From Sphaerisporangium corydalis (lineage in GTDB: Bacteria; Actinomycetota; Actinomycetes; Streptosporangiales; Streptosporangiaceae): 49,900 nt of DNA. The translations under genes were made by a program, and so were the position numbers. Where the stretch lies: NCBI RefSeq assembly GCF_025506355.1, contig NZ_JANZYP010000039.1, positions 39,276 through 89,175 on the forward strand. The letters run 5' to 3'. Shown in pieces: positions 25,782-33,825 of this stretch. The notes beneath the pieces are model-generated. The model saw only the letters and a program-made list of their open reading frames with translations. It was not told the DNA's origin and did not search any database. How positions within the stretch are numbered: the stretch's first letter is position 1; every line of letters begins with the position of its first letter.

Positions 25782-26704
25782 CGGTGACACTCACCCGGAT
25801 CGGCGGGCGGCGGGTGCGCTCGGCACCCCCGCCCTGGTGGCGCGGCAGGAACGCGCTGGGCTGGCTGTACGCGGCGCCGACGGCGCTGATCGTCGGCGTG
25901 CTGTTCGTGGCGCCGCTGGTCCTGGTCGGCTGGATGTCGCTGAACCGGTGGCCGCTGCTCGGCCAGGCCCGGTTCAACGCCCCCGCCAACTACGCCAAGA
26001 TCGCCGACAACACGCTGTTCGTCGACTCCGTGCTGTTCACGCTGAAGTACACCGTGATCATCACGGTCCTGCTGTCGGTGTTCGCGCTCGGCCTGGCCCT
26101 GCTCGTGCAGGAACGGCGGCCGGGGGTCGGCTTCTTCCGCACGGCGTTCTTCCTGCCGGGGTCGGTCGGGCTGGCCACCGCGGCCCTGCTGTTCTACGGC
26201 ATGCTGAACAACGACTTCGGCCCGATCGACCCGATCCTGCGGGCCCTCGGCATCACCGACGAGCCGGTGAAGTGGATCGGCACCCCGGACATGGCGCTGT
26301 TCTCCACGATCGCGCTGGTGCTGTGGCGGTTCGCCGGCTTCAACATGCTGATCCTGCTCACCGGCCTCCAGGCGATCCCGGTCGAGGTCTACGAGGCGGC
26401 CAGGTCGGACGGCGCCAACCGGTGGCAGATCTTCACCAGGATCACCATGCCGCTGCTGCGCCCGACGATCGCGCTGATGCTGATCCTCAGCATCACCGGG
26501 TCGCTGCTCGCCTTCGACCAGTTCTTCATCTTCACCAACGGCGGCCCCGACAACAGCACGGTCTCGATGGTCATGGTCATCTACCGCGACGCGTTCTTCC
26601 GCTTCGACCTCGGCGGGGCCGCCGCCGGCTCGGTCGTGCTGCTGGCCGGGCTCGTCGCGCTGAACGTCGTCCAGATGCGGGTACTCCGGAAGAGGGAGCG
26701 GTGA
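25778..26704 (+). CDS. Sugar ABC importer permease 1 (MalF type)
   Basis: 308-aa inner-membrane protein with six predicted helices and the EAA coupling loop (EVYEAARSDGANRWQIFTRI) near residue 210, which docks to the shared ATPase. ATG 25778 overlaps the lipoprotein stop; the longer open frame upstream only shadows that gene. No ATPase is encoded in the operon, so a common MsiK-type ATPase elsewhere in the genome is expected, as is usual in actinomycetes. Confidence 0.9.
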   Translation: MTVTLTRIGGRRVRSAPPPWWRGRNALGWLYAAPTALIVGVLFVAPLVLVGWMSLNRWPLLGQARFNAPANYAKIADNTLFVDSVLFTLKYTVIITVLLSVFALGLALLVQERRPGVGFFRTAFFLPGSVGLATAALLFYGMLNNDFGPIDPILRALGITDEPVKWIGTPDMALFSTIALVLWRFAGFNMLILLTGLQAIPVEVYEAARSDGANRWQIFTRITMPLLRPTIALMLILSITGSLLAFDQFFIFTNGGPDNSTVSMVMVIYRDAFFRFDLGGAAAGSVVLLAGLVALNVVQMRVLRKRER

Positions 26705-27465
26705 GGTACTACACCACGATGTCGGCTCTGGCCGTGTTGTTCCTGTTCCCACTGGTGTGGAGTGGCTGGTCCTCGCTGCGCGAGCCGGGGGACTACGTCG
26801 AGATGGCGCGCTTCGGCGAGGGCGTCGGAACGTACCTGACCAACAGCCTGCTGGTCTCGGTCATGACCGTGACCGGCACGCTCGCGGTGTCGGCGCTCGG
26901 CGGCTACGCCTTCGCCCGGTTCGACTTCCCCGGCAAGAACCTGCTGTTCCTCACCACGCTGGCGATCCTGATGGTGCCCTACGCCACCATCCTGCTCCCG
27001 CTCTACGTGCTGCTCGGCTACATCGGCCTGCAGAACTCCCTGGTCGGGCTGTCGCTGGTCTTCGTCATGTTCCAGCTCCCGTTCGCGCTGTTCATGATGC
27101 GCAACGCCTTCGAGGCGATCCCGCGCGAGCTGGAGGAGGCCGCGCTGGTGGACGGGTGCGGCACCTTCCGCGCCCTGACCCGCATCCTGCTGCACGCCGT
27201 ACGGCCGGGGCTGGTCACCGTCGGGCTGTTCGCGTTCCTGGCCTCCTGGAACGACTTCTTCGCACCGCTCATCCTGCTCAACGACGGGGCCAGCTTCACC
27301 CTGCCGGTGGCCGTGGTCAGCATGACCCAGAACACCTTCGGCGCCATCGACTACGGCATGTTGCAGGCCGGCGTCATGGTGATGGCCGTGCCCTGCCTGA
27401 TCCTCTTCATCATCCTGCAGCGCCACTACGTGCGCGGATTCATGTCTGGAGCCTTGCGTGGTTAA
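26701..27465 (+). CDS. Sugar ABC importer permease 2 (MalG type)
   Basis: 254-aa membrane protein with the EAA loop (ELEEAALVDGCGTFRALTRI) and the WNDFFAPLILL motif typical of MalG-type permeases. It pairs with permease 1. The start is GTG 26701, overlapping the previous stop (GTGA). The N-terminus is shorter than the usual 270-290 aa, the first helix following almost at once. Its end overlaps the glycosidase start by eight bases. Confidence 0.9.
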   Translation: MRYYTTMSALAVLFLFPLVWSGWSSLREPGDYVEMARFGEGVGTYLTNSLLVSVMTVTGTLAVSALGGYAFARFDFPGKNLLFLTTLAILMVPYATILLPLYVLLGYIGLQNSLVGLSLVFVMFQLPFALFMMRNAFEAIPRELEEAALVDGCGTFRALTRILLHAVRPGLVTVGLFAFLASWNDFFAPLILLNDGASFTLPVAVVSMTQNTFGAIDYGMLQAGVMVMAVPCLILFIILQRHYVRGFMSGALRG

Positions 27466-29278
27466 TCCCGTCGTGCCGTCCTCGGGCGCGCTGACCCCTC
27501 TCGGCCTCGACGCGGTACGGCTGGCGTCCGGGTTCTGGGGGGACAGGGTCGCGCTCAACGGCGAGGTCATCATCGCCCACTGCCAGGAGTGGATGGAGAA
27601 GGAGGGGTGGATCGGCAACTTCCGCGGCGACCTGCCCCGCCGTGGCCGCGAGTTCAGCGACTCGGAGATCTACAAGCTGCTCGAAGGCATGGCGTGGGCC
27701 GGCCACCCCGCCCTGCCCGAGCTGGCCTCGGCCGTCGCCGGGGCGCAGAAGGAGGACGGCTACCTCAACACCCGGTGGAACGACGACCGCTACAGCGACC
27801 TGGAATGGGGGCACGAGCTCTACTGCTACGGGCACCTCATCCAGGCCGGCGTCGCCCGCCTGCGCACGCACGGCGAGGACGAGTTCACCGAGGTCGTGCG
27901 CAGGGCCGCCGACCACGTCTGCGACCGGTTCATGCACTCGACGCAGACCTGCGGCCACCCGGTGGTGGAGATGGCGCTCGTCGAGCTGTACCGGGCCACC
28001 GGCACCGAGCGCTACCTGGAGATGGCCCGCAGGTTCGTCGAGCGCCGGGGGACGCCCGCCCTGGACGACATCCCCTTCGGCCGGGCCTACTTCCAGGACG
28101 ACATGCCGGTGCGGCGCGCGGAGGTGTTCCGCGGGCACGTCGTGCGCGCGGTCTACCTCGCCTCCGGGGCGGTGGACGTGGCCGTCGAGACCGGCGACGA
28201 CGAGCTGCTCGCGGCGATCGAGGCCCAGTGGGAGCGCACGGTCGCCCGGCGCACCCACCTGACGGGCGGCATGGGCTCGCACTTCATCGACGAGGCGTTC
28301 GGGGAGGACTTCGAGCTGCCGCCCGACCGCGCCTACTCCGAGACCTGCGCGGGCATCGGCTCGATCATGCTGGCGCACCGGCTGCTGCTGGCCACCGGCC
28401 GGGTGCGGTACGCCGACCTGGCCGAGCGCACGATGTACAACGTGCTCGCCACCTCGCCCGCCTCGGACGGCCGCTCGTTCTTCTACGCCAACCCGCTGCG
28501 CGTGCGCGTCCCGGCGCCGCCGCCCGAGGGGGTCAACCTCCGCGCGGACGGCGGGTTGCGCTCACCGTGGTTCACCGTCTCGTGCTGCCCGAACAACATC
28601 GCGCGCACCCTCGCCTCGCTGCCCGCCTACCTGGCGACCACCGACCAGGGCGGCGTTCAGATCCACCACTACGCCTCGGGGGAGATCCGGCACGGTGGCC
28701 TGCTGCTGCGGGTCGAGACCGACTACCCGCGCTCGGGCGCGGTGACCGTGCGCGTCGCCGAGGGGGGCGGCCCGGCACGGCTGTCCCTGCGGATCCCGAA
28801 CTGGGCGCACGGCTCGACCCTCGGCCAGGTGTCCCCCGGCGGCGTGGACGAGCGGGTGGTGGAACCCGGGTACGCCGTCGTGGAGCGGGACTGGCGGCCC
28901 GGCGACGAGATCCGGCTCGGCCTGCCGATGGCGCCCCGCTGGACGCGGCCGGACCCCCGGATGGACGCGCTGCGCGGCTGCGCCGCCGTCGAGCGCGGGC
29001 CCGTCGTGTACTGCGCCGAGTCGCCCGGCGACGAGGCGGACCTGGACGGGATCGAGGTCGGCCCGGCCGCGCCGGTCGAGCACGACGCCGGCGGGACCGT
29101 CGAGGTCGAGGTCGAGGCCGTACGCGGCCGGCCCCCGGGCGGCGCGTGGCCGTACACGACCGGTACGCGCCCGGCGGCCGAGCCGGGGGAGGAGACGCGG
29201 TTGCGGCTGGTCCCGTACCACGGCTGGGGCAACCGCGGCCCGGCCACGATGCGCGTCTGGCTGCCCGTCAGGGACTGA
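27458..29278 (+). CDS. GH127 beta-L-arabinofuranosidase
   Basis: Cytoplasmic glycoside hydrolase (606 aa) releasing L-arabinose from beta-L-arabinofuranosides such as those of hydroxyproline-rich plant glycoproteins. By comparison with HypBA1, all key residues are visible: acid/base Glu279, zinc ligands Glu295 and Cys297 (YSETCAG), and Cys376/Cys377 (VSCCPNN), one of which is the nucleophile. No signal peptide, so it acts on imported sugar, matching its place after an ABC importer. The start is GTG 27458 with GGAG six bases upstream, overlapping the permease end. Confidence 0.88.
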   Translation: MVNPVVPSSGALTPLGLDAVRLASGFWGDRVALNGEVIIAHCQEWMEKEGWIGNFRGDLPRRGREFSDSEIYKLLEGMAWAGHPALPELASAVAGAQKEDGYLNTRWNDDRYSDLEWGHELYCYGHLIQAGVARLRTHGEDEFTEVVRRAADHVCDRFMHSTQTCGHPVVEMALVELYRATGTERYLEMARRFVERRGTPALDDIPFGRAYFQDDMPVRRAEVFRGHVVRAVYLASGAVDVAVETGDDELLAAIEAQWERTVARRTHLTGGMGSHFIDEAFGEDFELPPDRAYSETCAGIGSIMLAHRLLLATGRVRYADLAERTMYNVLATSPASDGRSFFYANPLRVRVPAPPPEGVNLRADGGLRSPWFTVSCCPNNIARTLASLPAYLATTDQGGVQIHHYASGEIRHGGLLLRVETDYPRSGAVTVRVAEGGGPARLSLRIPNWAHGSTLGQVSPGGVDERVVEPGYAVVERDWRPGDEIRLGLPMAPRWTRPDPRMDALRGCAAVERGPVVYCAESPGDEADLDGIEVGPAAPVEHDAGGTVEVEVEAVRGRPPGGAWPYTTGTRPAAEPGEETRLRLVPYHGWGNRGPATMRVWLPVRD

Positions 29279-29325
29279 GGAGGGCGCGGAAGAACAGCGG
29301 GGACCTGGCGGGGTTCTCCGTACGG

Positions 29326-29369
29326 CCCGCGGGCCGGGCCGCCGTCGCGCACGAGACCCGGCCCGCGGG
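29326..29369. terminator. Bidirectional terminator after the GH127 operon
   Basis: Perfect 13-base arms CCCGCGGGCCGGG (29326-29338) and CCCGGCCCGCGGG (29357-29369), 18-base loop, between convergent genes. Confidence 0.8.
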
Positions 29370-29383
29370 GGTCACTGCGGCGG

Positions 29384-29968
29384 TCAGCGCCGGCGCCGGA
29401 GGGCCTTGCGCTCCTTGATGTACCGGCCGCTCGGCGGCAGCCAGAGCAGGACGAGGCCCACGAGGCCGGCGACGAGCCCCACCGCGTCGAGCGCGAGCAC
29501 CGACGTCGGGCCGACGTCGGTCACGTCACGGACCCAGACGCCGCTGGCCAGCAGCACGAAGATGATGAGCGTGACGCGCGCCCAGTTGCGTCCGCCGCGC
29601 GTCCACAGCGCGAAGGCCAGCGTGATGATCCCGAAGACGACGGAGACGACGGCGCGCAGCCACAGGGTGTTGTACCCCTCGGTGAGCGTGGCGTCGATCA
29701 GCGACGAGGAGTCCTTGGGCATGAAGCCCAGCTCCTGGACGAAGACGTCGTTCACGATCGGGCGCAGTGCCTCCTTGCCCTGGATCAGCAGGATCACCAG
29801 GACGCCGACGGCGGCCAGCGCGCTGAGCGCGATGCCCAGCACCCCCGCGGTGATCGTCATCGGGACGGGGACCGGGCCACTCGCGTGCACGGGCCCGCCG
29901 GCCGGCGCGTACGCGTGCTGGGGCCGGTTGTCGGGCGGACCCGCGGTGGACATGTGCGGTGAGTTCAC
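29384..29968 (-). CDS. Four-helix membrane protein of unknown function
   Basis: 194-aa protein with a Pro/Gly/His-rich N-terminus (about residues 1-40), then about four hydrophobic helices (about 45-70, 110-130, 135-155, 160-185) and a basic C-terminus (KERKALRRRR), so both ends are probably cytoplasmic. The 40-residue loop between helices 1 and 2 lies outside. I cannot assign a family. The start is GTG 29968 with AGGAAG seven bases upstream; an ATG five codons later is possible. Monocistronic. Confidence 0.7.
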   Translation of the reverse strand: MNSPHMSTAGPPDNRPQHAYAPAGGPVHASGPVPVPMTITAGVLGIALSALAAVGVLVILLIQGKEALRPIVNDVFVQELGFMPKDSSSLIDATLTEGYNTLWLRAVVSVVFGIITLAFALWTRGGRNWARVTLIIFVLLASGVWVRDVTDVGPTSVLALDAVGLVAGLVGLVLLWLPPSGRYIKERKALRRRR

Positions 29969-30224
29969 GGATTCACTTCCTGGCTGAAGGGGGTGAAGCG
30001 CTTGACTTGGCCGTCGAACGCTCAGAGCTACATATCCTTGGGCGTTCCACTCCGTTCCATCCCGTTCCGCCTTTCGCGTGCGACCGGCCGTTCCAGGCGT
30101 ACGGCGGGTCGTGAGCGCTTCGGCGCCTGGGCCTTGGGCGTGGGGGTGCTGGTAAAAACCGACAAAAGGGATATGATTTACTCTACTATTCATGTAGGAA
30201 TATGGGGTATCTGGGAGGAGTGCC

Positions 30225-30959
30225 ATGACGGAGGCGTACGTGGACACCGGGCACGGTGAGCCGGAGGCGCGCGCGGCCCATCCGCTGAACGACCCCGCGT
30301 GGGCGTCGCTGACCGGGCCGCACGCCCACCTGGCGGAAAGGCACGGCAACGTGCTGCGCTACCCGGCCGACGTGTCTCCGTTCCTCGCCCTGCCCGAGCG
30401 GCCGGACCCGGGCGACTGGGCCGCCGCCGCCGCGCTGGCCGGCCCCGGCGGCCTGGTCCCGCTGGCCGGGGTGAAAGCCCCGCCGCCCCAGGAATGGGAG
30501 ATCGTCATGCGGCTGCCCGGCGTCCAGCTCGTCGGCGACGACGTGGCCTCCCGCCCGTACGAGGAGGCCGTGCGCCTCGGCCCCGGTGACGTGCCGGAGA
30601 TGCTGGGCCTGGTCGAACGCACCCGACCCGGCCCCTTCCTGCCCCGCACGATCGAGATGGGCACCTACCTCGGCGTACGGCGCGGCGGCGCGCTGGTCGC
30701 GATGGCCGGCGAGCGGCTGCACCCGCCGGGGTGGACCGAGATCAGCGCGGTCTGCACCGACGACGCGTACCGGGGCCAGGGGCTCGCGACCCGGCTGGTG
30801 CTCGCCGTCGCCGCCGGGATCCGCGACCGGGGAGAGACGCCGTTCATGCACGCGGCGGCCGGGAACACCGGCGCCATCCGCCTCTACGAGTCCCTGGGCT
30901 TCCGCCTGCGCCGCACCCTCACCTTCCTCGCCGCCCGCGTCCCCCTCCAGCCCACCTGA
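30225..30959 (+). CDS. GNAT-family N-acetyltransferase
   Basis: 244-aa protein whose C-terminal half is an FR47-like GNAT domain: the acetyl-CoA loop AYRGQGLATRLVLAV and the NTGAIRLYESLGFRLRRTL end are classical. The N-terminal half (about 1-100) varies in the family and may bind the substrate, which is unknown. Start ATG 30225 has a strong GGAGGAG four bases upstream. The preceding 90 bases are unusually AT-rich for this genome and must hold the promoter, though no clear -35 is visible. Confidence 0.87.
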   Translation: MTEAYVDTGHGEPEARAAHPLNDPAWASLTGPHAHLAERHGNVLRYPADVSPFLALPERPDPGDWAAAAALAGPGGLVPLAGVKAPPPQEWEIVMRLPGVQLVGDDVASRPYEEAVRLGPGDVPEMLGLVERTRPGPFLPRTIEMGTYLGVRRGGALVAMAGERLHPPGWTEISAVCTDDAYRGQGLATRLVLAVAAGIRDRGETPFMHAAAGNTGAIRLYESLGFRLRRTLTFLAARVPLQPT

Positions 30960-30984
30960 CCCTCCAGCGCCTCGCGCCGGGGCT

Positions 30985-31779
30985 TCACGTCCTGGGCGTC
31001 ACACGCAGTTCGGTCATGTAGCGCTTGGCGATACGACCGCCGTACCGCTCGTCGATCAGGGACTTGAGGCAGGCCAGCAGGCCGGCCAGCGCGTCCCGCG
31101 GCAGCGCCCGATGGTTGGAGTAGGTGCGCAGCAGGCGGAGGTACCGCGCGGACGAGTACCACTCCTCCCACTCGTAGCGGCGGAAGACCGCCGGCCCGAA
31201 CAGCTCCGACCCCTCCAGTTCGGCGGTGTCGAAGGGGATCTCCGCCGAGGGCTGCAGCCGCAGCCCCGGCGGCGTCGCCGGGTCGAACCGCTCGTAGCAG
31301 CGCTGCGACTCGGGGAAGAAGTCCTCGGTGCCGCCGGCGATGTGATGGGTGCCGACCGTCGCCAGGACGCCGCCCGGGCGCAGCACGGCGGCCGACTTCA
31401 CCAGCCGCACCGCCGGGTCGACCCAGTGGAACGCCGTCGCCGAGACCACGACGTCGAACGGCAGGTCCGGCGGCGGCCAGTCCTCGAAGGCCGACGTCAC
31501 GACGTCGGCCAGCGGGAAACGCCGGAGATTGCGGCGGGCGACGGCGGCCATCTCCGCGCCCAGCTCCACCGCGACGATCGAACACCCGCGCCCGGCCAGC
31601 GGCACCGTGGCCTGCCCCGTCCCGCAGCCGATCTCCAGCACCCGGCATCCCGCGCCGGTCCCCGCCAGCTCGTCCAGGTCGGCGAACAGCTCGGGCGGAT
31701 ACCCCGGGCGGACCTGGTCGTACAGCTCGGCGTCCTCGGTGAACGTCCTGCGCAACATCTCCCGCTCGCTCCCACCCAC
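30985..31779 (-). CDS. SAM-dependent class I methyltransferase
   Basis: 264-aa Rossmann-fold methyltransferase with SAM-binding motif I (VLEIGCGTGQATVPLA), an acidic residue ending strand 2 (VAVELGAEM) and motif IV region (FDVVVSATAFHWV). The HWVD signature is found in small-molecule methyltransferases of the UbiE/trans-aconitate type; the substrate is unknown. The start may be GTG 31779 or ATG 31758, which follows a GGGAG-rich stretch; the protein family starts near MLRRTFTEDAELYD, so the later one is quite possible. Confidence 0.85.
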   Translation of the reverse strand: MGGSEREMLRRTFTEDAELYDQVRPGYPPELFADLDELAGTGAGCRVLEIGCGTGQATVPLAGRGCSIVAVELGAEMAAVARRNLRRFPLADVVTSAFEDWPPPDLPFDVVVSATAFHWVDPAVRLVKSAAVLRPGGVLATVGTHHIAGGTEDFFPESQRCYERFDPATPPGLRLQPSAEIPFDTAELEGSELFGPAVFRRYEWEEWYSSARYLRLLRTYSNHRALPRDALAGLLACLKSLIDERYGGRIAKRYMTELRVTPRT

Positions 31780-31829
31780 CCCCGAACCCTACCGGCCCCC
31801 ACCTCCACCGGGCCGAGATCCGGAGGCGA

Positions 31830-32273
31830 TCAGCCGACGGGCAGCAGGCCGCGCTCGCCGAAGACCTTCTTGGCGACGAAGGTGGCGTTGAGCGCCTTCG
31901 GCATGCCGCAGTAGACCGCGGAGTGCAGCAGCGCCTCGACGATCTCTTCGGGGGTGAGGCCGACGTTCAGGGCGGCGTTGACGTGGACCTCGAGCTGGGG
32001 CTCGCAACCGCCGAGGGCGGTGAGCATGCCGAGGGTGACCAGCTGCCGGTCGCGGGGGACCAGACCGGGGCGGTCGTAGATGTCGCCGAAGGCCCAGGCG
32101 ACGACCTGGTGACCCAGCTCGGGGGAGATGTCGGCCAGGGCGTCGATGACCTTCTGGCCGGCCTCCCCGTCGACGCGGCTGAGGACCTCCATGCCGTGGT
32201 CGAAACGGTCCTTGCGGCTCTCGGTGGGCGCGGTGCTCATATACGTTCCGTGAGGGGCGTCTTCGCTGTTCAT
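31830..32273 (-). CDS. Carboxymuconolactone decarboxylase-family protein
   Basis: 147-aa all-helical protein of the CMD/AhpD superfamily. The conserved EVHVNAALNVGLTPEEIVEALLHSAVYCGMP segment is the classical gamma-carboxymuconolactone decarboxylase motif. Here there is no CxxC, so decarboxylase-like rather than peroxidase activity is expected; many such proteins are of unknown role. The ATG at 32273 sits seven bases after a -10 hexamer, so I prefer it as a leaderless start; ATG 32240 is an alternative with only a weak site. Confidence 0.82.
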   Translation of the reverse strand: MNSEDAPHGTYMSTAPTESRKDRFDHGMEVLSRVDGEAGQKVIDALADISPELGHQVVAWAFGDIYDRPGLVPRDRQLVTLGMLTALGGCEPQLEVHVNAALNVGLTPEEIVEALLHSAVYCGMPKALNATFVAKKVFGERGLLPVG

Positions 32274-32280
32274 GAGCACG

Positions 32281-32311
32281 AGACTAGAACTTGGAGCGCA
32301 CTCCAGGTCAA
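32281..32311 (-). promoter_or_regulatory. MerR-type promoter with 19-bp spacer
   Basis: On the minus strand, TTGACC (32311-32306), a 19-base spacer, and TAGTCT (32286-32281). The spacer holds the perfect dyad TGGAGTGCGCTCCA. An overlong 19-bp spacer with a central dyad is the hallmark of promoters untwisted by MerR-family activators. The -10 is seven bases before the ATG, implying a leaderless mRNA. No MerR gene is in the window. Confidence 0.7.
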
Positions 32312-32393
32312 ACGCCCGCAGACCCCTGGAACGCGGACGGTGATCGCGCACCGGAGCGTGAACCGTTCCGCGGGCCCGATCCGATGAGGGGGT

Positions 32394-32939
32394 GTGAGCG
32401 CCTTACCTGAGCAGAGCGACGCGGAATTGCTGGCCGCGATCACGGCCGGCGACCGCTCCGCGTTCGAGGCGCTGTACCGGCGCCACGGGCCGTGGCTGAC
32501 GGTCCGGCTGCGGTACCGGTGCCCGGACGCCGCCCTGGTGGACGACGCGGTCCAAGAGACGTTCCTGGCGGTATGGCGGGGTTCGGCCAGGTACCGGGAG
32601 GGCGGTGACGTCGCCGGCTGGCTGTGGCGGATCGGCTTTCGGCGGCTGGTCGACACGATCCGCGGTCAGCGCGCCCGCGACCGGCTGCTGCGGCTGCTGG
32701 CCGGTCGCCGCTGGGGTGCCGAACCCTCGGCCGAGGAGGAACTGCTGCTGGGCGTGGAGCACGGCGACCTGGCCGGGGCGCTGGCCCGCCTGTCCCCGGA
32801 CCTGCGCGCGGTCATGCAGGCCACGGTGCTGGACGGGCTGAGCACGCGCGAGGCGGCATCCCTGCTGGGGATCCCGGTGGGCACCGTCAAGACCCGGGCG
32901 ATGCGGGCCCGGCGGCAACTGCGCGCGGACCTGACATGA
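32394..32939 (+). CDS. ECF-type RNA polymerase sigma factor
   Basis: 181-aa sigma factor: region 2 (about residues 10-80; FEALYRRHGPWLTVRL and DDAVQETFLAVWRG) and region 4 (about 120-175; LSTREAASLLGIPVGTVKTRAMRARRQL) are clear, with no regions 1 or 3. It should direct RNA polymerase to a small regulon, probably including its own operon. The start is GTG 32394 after a GAGGGGG stretch; an overlapping GTG two bases earlier is out of frame. Its stop overlaps an 8-codon micro-ORF that leads into the zinc-binding anti-sigma gene. Confidence 0.9.
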   Translation: MSALPEQSDAELLAAITAGDRSAFEALYRRHGPWLTVRLRYRCPDAALVDDAVQETFLAVWRGSARYREGGDVAGWLWRIGFRRLVDTIRGQRARDRLLRLLAGRRWGAEPSAEEELLLGVEHGDLAGALARLSPDLRAVMQATVLDGLSTREAASLLGIPVGTVKTRAMRARRQLRADLT

Positions 32940-32962
32940 CGACCCTGGGAGGTGGGCGATGA
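32936..32962 (+). CDS. 8-aa junction micro-ORF between sigma and anti-sigma genes
   Basis: ATG 32936 overlaps the sigma-factor stop; the ORF (MTTLGGGR) ends at TGA 32960-32962, overlapping the anti-sigma ATG at 32959. It contains GGGAGG, the binding site for the anti-sigma start. It may only be the footprint of that site; the identical geometry at three other junctions makes it notable. Confidence 0.4.
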   Translation: MTTLGGGR

Positions 32963-33825
32963 GCGCCGATGACTGGCACGTCGCGGACGACGACCTGCGG
33001 GCCTACGCCGACGGCGCGGCGCGGCCGCCGTGGCTGTGGTCGGCCGAGGCGCACCTCGGGACCTGCCCGCACTGCCGCCGGCGACTGGCGCGGTGCCTCG
33101 GCCCGGCGGTGGTCCACGCCGGTTGGGCGCGGCTGGACGCCGAGCTTGACGCCCCCCGGCCGGGGCCGGCCGAGGCGCTCCTGGTACGGCTGGGTGTGGC
33201 GGCGCACACCGCGCGGCTGCTGGCCTGCACGCCGGGACTGCGCAGGTCGTGGCTCGCCGCGGTGGGCTTCACCCTCGCGGTCACCACGGGCGCCGCGCAC
33301 CTGGGCCGGTCGATGACGGTACCGATCCCGCTGCTCGCCATCGCCCCGTTGCTCCCGCTGATCGGCGTGGCGATCTCGTTCGGCCCACGTGTGGACCCCA
33401 GCCACGAACTGGCCGTCGTCGCGCCCCTGCACACGTTCCGCCTGCTGATGCTGCGTTGCGCGTCGGTGCTGGCCGCGACCACGGCGCTGACCGGAGTGGC
33501 CAGCGTCGCGGTGCCGGAGTCCGGCGCGGTGGCGCTCGGCTGGCTCGCCCCGTCGCTGGCGCTGACCCTGCTGAGCCTGGCCCTGATGCCCCGGCTCGGC
33601 CCGGTCACGGCACCCGTCGCCGTGGGGTCCGGGTGGCTGGCGCTGCTGGGGGCCACCGTGCAACGCGCCACCGGTGAGTCGGTCCTGTTCACCGCGCCCG
33701 GCCAGGCCGGGCTCGCGGCCGGTGCCGCCGTCGCGGCGCTGGCCCTGTGGAAGGCCCGGAGCGCCTTTGACACCACCCACCACCTGGGTCGCGTCGCCGA
33801 CCCGAGCACGAGGAGGACGATGTGA
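32959..33825 (+). CDS. Membrane zinc-binding (ZAS-type) anti-sigma factor
   Basis: 288-aa protein with an N-terminal zinc-finger anti-sigma motif, His32-x3-Cys36-x2-Cys39 (AEAHLGTCPHC), followed by about six membrane helices. The N-terminal domain should sequester the sigma factor encoded just upstream at the inner face of the membrane; the large membrane part probably senses the signal. In ZAS proteins zinc or redox change at this motif can control release. ATG 32959 overlaps the micro-ORF stop; the end overlaps the ABC ATPase start (GTGA). Confidence 0.82.
   Translation: MSADDWHVADDDLRAYADGAARPPWLWSAEAHLGTCPHCRRRLARCLGPAVVHAGWARLDAELDAPRPGPAEALLVRLGVAAHTARLLACTPGLRRSWLAAVGFTLAVTTGAAHLGRSMTVPIPLLAIAPLLPLIGVAISFGPRVDPSHELAVVAPLHTFRLLMLRCASVLAATTALTGVASVAVPESGAVALGWLAPSLALTLLSLALMPRLGPVTAPVAVGSGWLALLGATVQRATGESVLFTAPGQAGLAAGAAVAALALWKARSAFDTTHHLGRVADPSTRRTM

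Noticed and set aside
32340..32394. An ECF-type autoregulatory promoter before the sigma gene
   Set aside because: GAACC and CCGAT-like words can be found, but spacing and sequence are not convincing without a known group-specific consensus.
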